From: Actinomycetes bacterium
Lineage (GTDB): Bacteria > Actinomycetota > Actinomycetes > Mycobacteriales > Micromonosporaceae
Length of the DNA stretch: 8,272 nucleotides
NCBI GenBank assembly: GCA_023437285.1
Contig: JAEZGP010000401.1
Location: forward strand, 1-8,272
Reading direction: 5' to 3'
Part shown: positions 6,368 to 8,272 of the stretch, piece after piece
Layout of the letters: each line of letters opens with the position of its first letter
How positions within the stretch are numbered: the first letter of the stretch is position 1
Translations under genes and position numbers: made by a program
Notes under the pieces: generated by a model
What the model saw: the letters and a program-made list of their open reading frames with translations, nothing else
Databases searched by the model: none
What the model was told of the DNA's origin: nothing

Positions 6368-6811
6368 TTAAGCCACCTGACGCCGAGCGTCCCTGGCCTG
6401 CTGAACCATCTGATCGACGCGGGCCGGTGACACGGCGAGGAGTGCGGCAGCTTCGCGCACGGAGAAGCCGGCGACGGTGACCAGGCGCCGCGCGAGGTCG
6501 TGCGTCTCCTCGGCGAGTTCGCGGTTGGCTGCCTCCAACTCTGCCCGCCGACGCCGCAGGCGTTCGGTCGCCTGATCCAGCTCGGGGTCGCCAGTCGTGT
6601 AGTGCCAGTCCAACTCCAGTCGTTCATCGGCGTCGTCGTCGAGGTCGGCGGCTAGGACGATGACGTCTCGGACGTACCTGTCGAGCGTCGCCAGGCTCCG
6701 CGATGAGGTGTGTGCCCCATGGAGCCCGTCGACGTCGGCCAGCCAGAACCGTCCGTCATGCGGGTCGCGGCGCACGTCGACCCGGAACCGCCGTTGCCTG
6801 TCCTCTGTCAC
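6368..6811 (-). CDS. Orphan HicB-like protein with C-terminal helix-turn-helix
   Basis: From the GTG at 6811 this is 147 residues. Residues about 8-70 match the HicB-like antitoxin fold: a strand ending in GRFWLADVDGLHGAHTSSRSL, then a helix (LDRYVRDVIVLAADL) and a short strand. A charged coiled-coil helix (about 78-110) leads to a helix-turn-helix at 116-137 (FSVREAAALLAVSPARVDQM) resembling sigma region 4. HicB proteins normally neutralise a HicA mRNA-cleaving toxin and repress their own promoter. No HicA-like gene is next to it, so this may be a stand-alone regulator. The start is uncertain: GTG codons at 6823 and 6886 are in frame, and a GGGGAAAGG run (6831-6823) could serve either 6811 or 6823. 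The extra N-terminal residues from 6886 do not look like part of the domain. It ends in TAA, 115 bp before the GAF gene, and is divergent from the kinase-like gene. Confidence 0.78.
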   Translation of the reverse strand: MTEDRQRRFRVDVRRDPHDGRFWLADVDGLHGAHTSSRSLATLDRYVRDVIVLAADLDDDADERLELDWHYTTGDPELDQATERLRRRRAELEAANRELAEETHDLARRLVTVAGFSVREAAALLAVSPARVDQMVQQARDARRQVA

Positions 6812-6895
6812 GTGGTGAGCCACCTTTCCCCGAAAACCGGCTGGAGCTGGCGCTGTATCGACGCCACCGGGCCCGGTGCGGTGCACCGTAGCCCC

Positions 6896-6901
6896 ATTGT
6901 A
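6896..6901 (-). promoter_or_regulatory. -10 element of the HicB-like gene
   Basis: TACAAT on the minus strand matches the TATAAT consensus at five of six bases. The hexamer 17 nt upstream, TGTCTA, is a poor -35, so an activator or other contacts may be needed. The predicted start near 6889 is only 3 nt before the in-frame GTG at 6886 and about 78 nt before the preferred GTG at 6811. The element overlaps the first TAGAC half-site at 6900-6904. Confidence 0.5.
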
Positions 6902-6932
6902 GACAAGCGTCTAGTGATTAGACAGTTGTGTC
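6900..6932. promoter_or_regulatory. Palindromic operator cluster between divergent genes
   Basis: The plus strand reads TAGACA (6900), GTCTA (6909), TAGACA (6919) and TGTC (6929). This gives three inverted pairs sharing half-sites: TAGAC-n4-GTCTA, GTCTA-n5-TAGAC and GACA-n4-TGTC. The cluster overlaps the -10 of the HicB-like gene and lies upstream of the plus-strand kinase-like gene, so a bound protein could control both. TetR-type or HicB-type autoregulation would both fit. The binder is unknown. The rest of the spacer (6812-7019) shows no further gene. Confidence 0.55.
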
Positions 6933-7019
6933 GCTGACGATGAGGTGTGGCGGAGTCGTAGCGTGTTCGAAGGCGCCGGATTTCCGCTGGCCCATGGAGC
7001 AGGGACTGGACCACCGCTG

Positions 7020-7919
7020 ATGCAGATCGAACCCGCTGACCTCGACCGGGCGGAGCTCGCCGATGTTGTCCGCGCCGGCTGGGGCCTGGCCGTGGCAGAC
7101 CTGACGTATGTGCCGGCGGGCTTCGGGACGCACCACTACCGGGCCGGCGACCTGTTCATCAACGTCGACGATGCCGAGGACTGGGTCGCCCGGGGCCGCT
7201 CGCTCGGCGTCGCGGTGTTCCTCGCGGAACACGACCTGGAGTATGTGCACGCGCCGCGCCGCCGGTCCGATGGCGGCTGGCTGGCCGGCTTCGGCGAGGG
7301 CCGCTACGCGGCTGCCGTGTACGACCTGATCGACGGCAGGTCGGGTCACTTCGGCGACACGCTCGCCGCCGCCGACCGCGCCGCCGTCCTGGCCGCGCTC
7401 CGCCGACTGCACGACGCCACGGCCGACCTGCCCGCACACCTGCCGGCCCGCGACGACTTTGCCATCGCGTACCGCGCCACGTTGTTCTACGACTCCTGGG
7501 CCGGCGGCCCCTACGCGCTGCCCGCCCGTGACCTGGTCACTAGCAATCGAACCGCGCTGGCGGACAAGCTCGCCGCGTACGACGCGCTGGTCCGGGACAC
7601 GGCACCTGACGACTGGGTGATCACCCACGGCGAGCCGCACGCCGGCAATATCATGTGGACCCGGGACGGCGACCTGCGCCTCATCGACTGGGACACCGTA
7701 CGGCTCGCCCCGCCCGAGCGGGACCTGTGGCTGCTCCCGGGCGACGACTGGACCGCCTACGGCCGTACGCCCGACGACAACGCGCTGGAGCTCTACCGCC
7801 TGCGCTGGGAACTCAACGACATCTGCGACTTCGTGGAGACGCTCCGGCGCCCGCACGCCGACGACGAGGACACCCGGACAGCGTGGCACTCTCTCGCCGG
7901 CCACCTGAGCAAGAGCTGA
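7020..7919 (+). CDS. Phosphotransferase, aminoglycoside phosphotransferase (APH) family
   Basis: This 299-residue soluble protein has the APH/choline-kinase fold and should transfer phosphate from ATP to a small-molecule hydroxyl. The substrate cannot be named from sequence. The catalytic loop reads HGEPHAGN (His203 to Asn210), with Glu205 where the common motif HxDxxxxN has Asp. From memory this change is frequent in actinobacterial spectinomycin-kinase-like members. The metal-binding segment is LIDWDTVRLAPPERDLW, with Asp223 and Asp225. The stretch between FINVDD and YAAAVYDLIDG looks short compared with what I remember of relatives. The ATG at 7020 starts where relatives start (MQIEPADLDRAEL). 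In-frame GTGs at 6945 and 6963 extend it with glycine-rich sequence, and 6963 has the better ribosome site (GGAG 7 nt away), so the start is unsettled. It is divergent from the HicB-like gene across shared operator-like repeats. Antibiotic resistance is possible but unproven. Confidence 0.85.
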   Translation: MQIEPADLDRAELADVVRAGWGLAVADLTYVPAGFGTHHYRAGDLFINVDDAEDWVARGRSLGVAVFLAEHDLEYVHAPRRRSDGGWLAGFGEGRYAAAVYDLIDGRSGHFGDTLAAADRAAVLAALRRLHDATADLPAHLPARDDFAIAYRATLFYDSWAGGPYALPARDLVTSNRTALADKLAAYDALVRDTAPDDWVITHGEPHAGNIMWTRDGDLRLIDWDTVRLAPPERDLWLLPGDDWTAYGRTPDDNALELYRLRWELNDICDFVETLRRPHADDEDTRTAWHSLAGHLSKS

Positions 7920-7962
7920 ATGATCGTCCTCAGTGGATTTGTGGGGAGATGTGGTTGCCCTG

Positions 7963-7991
7963 GTGACACAAAGCCCGCACGAATCCATAGT
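7963..7991 (+). promoter_or_regulatory. Candidate promoter of the DUF5701-like gene
   Basis: GTGACA (7963-7968) and CATAGT (7986-7991) are separated by exactly 17 nt. The first matches the -35 consensus at five of six bases and the second the -10 at four of six, including the key A2 and T6. The predicted start near 7998 gives a leader of about 16 nt containing the ribosome site. This suggests the gene is transcribed on its own rather than only by read-through from the kinase-like gene. Confidence 0.5.
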
Positions 7992-8001
7992 GGAGTGAGA
8001 T

Positions 8002-8008
8002 GGAGGGG
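8002..8008 (+). promoter_or_regulatory. Ribosome binding site of the DUF5701-like gene
   Basis: GGAGGGG lies 5 nt before the GTG at 8014. It supports that start over the overlapping ATG at 8000 in another frame, which would begin upstream of this site. Confidence 0.65.
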
Positions 8009-8013
8009 TTGCA

Positions 8014-8272
8014 GTGGAGTTTGAGCGGCAGGTGGACAACCTGGTGCGGCTGGGGTATCCCGCGCTGGCCCAGATCGGCGAGCACGCGTTCCGCGAGACG
8101 CTCGCCCCGCTGGCAACCGTCGCCGAGAAGATCACCACGAAACCACGCGCGGATGGCGCGTACCACGTGCCTTTTGTTCTGGTTGTGACGCGGGGACTTG
8201 TCGCCACCGAGGAGACCGTGCCGCTGCTGACGTTGCCCGGCAAGAAGAAAGGCGGCGTGGTCGACAAGAACT
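8014..8272 (+). CDS. DUF5701-like protein, 5' part (runs off the window)
   Basis: The first 86 codons are present and no stop is reached. The product begins with a charged helix-rich stretch (VEFERQVDNLVRLGYPAL, then HAFRETLAPLATVAEKI) followed by PFVLVVTRGLV near residues 53-63 and VPLLTLPGKKKGGVVDKN at the edge. The pattern of RQV-x-L-x3-GYPAL, then PFVLVV and a VPLL-x-L-x-G segment ending in VVD-x-N recalls the actinobacterial DUF5701 family from memory, whose function is unknown. It starts at GTG with a strong ribosome site and a promoter-like sequence 23 nt upstream. A 94-bp spacer separates it from the kinase-like gene on the same strand. That the reading frame is real is well supported by start signals and codon bias. 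The family name is less certain because only the N-terminal part is visible. Confidence 0.7.
   Translation, partial: MEFERQVDNLVRLGYPALAQIGEHAFRETLAPLATVAEKITTKPRADGAYHVPFVLVVTRGLVATEETVPLLTLPGKKKGGVVDKN

Noticed and set aside
7938..7972. TTTGTG...CACAAA inverted repeat after the kinase-like gene as a terminator
   Set aside because: The arms are only 6 bp with a 23-nt gap, AT-rich and without a U-run. The right arm overlaps the better-supported -35 of the next gene.
6918..8267. Minus-strand open frame (449 codons) across the kinase-like and DUF5701-like genes
   Set aside because: It crosses an intergenic spacer and two genes with clear motifs and start signals on the plus strand. Its product has low-complexity composition and no domain.
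1..8272. tRNA, rRNA, CRISPR array, insertion sequence or attachment site
   Set aside because: I looked for repeated spaced units, transposase motifs, terminal inverted repeats and tRNA-like arms and found none beyond the short repeats listed.

Overview
This is a GC-rich actinobacterial chromosome segment. Support comes from strong GC bias at third codon positions, long antisense open frames, GTG starts and a candidate GlnR operator. The codon style and the set of gene families suggest a filamentous actinomycete, possibly Micromonosporaceae, but the genus is inference.

Layout. Positions 62-5352 on the minus strand are a compact nitrate-assimilation operon. It is transcribed from right to left in the order nasC (molybdopterin nitrate reductase), a 115-residue protein of unknown function, nirB (NADH nitrite reductase large subunit) and nirD (Rieske-type small subunit). 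The genes are joined by a 1-nt gap, a TGATG overlap and a TAATG overlap, so they are almost certainly co-transcribed and translationally coupled. Upstream of nasC lie four 5-bp half-sites at exact 11-bp spacing that resemble a GlnR box (5376-5413). No nitrate transporter, siroheme-synthesis gene or dedicated electron-transfer partner for nasC is present in the window.

Positions 5473-6252 (minus) encode a GAF-domain protein with a coiled coil and a small Cys/His C-terminal module that is probably zinc-binding. A perfect 16-bp tandem duplication covers its stop codon. Next, also on the minus strand, is an orphan HicB-like protein with a C-terminal helix-turn-helix (6368-6811). It is divergent from a plus-strand aminoglycoside-phosphotransferase-fold protein (7020-7919). 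The spacer between them holds alternating TAGAC/GTCTA half-sites overlapping a TACAAT -10 element. The window ends in the 5' part of a plus-strand gene (8014 onward) that resembles the DUF5701 family and has its own promoter-like sequence and a strong ribosome binding site.

How the genes work together. NasC reduces nitrate to nitrite and NirBD reduces nitrite to ammonium, probably under nitrogen control. The small protein between nasC and nirB is the main unknown in the operon. The GAF, HicB-like, kinase-like and DUF5701 genes have no visible functional link to nitrate. I see no mobile element, CRISPR array or RNA gene. No complete undescribed system is evident, and the less-explained pieces are listed as findings.
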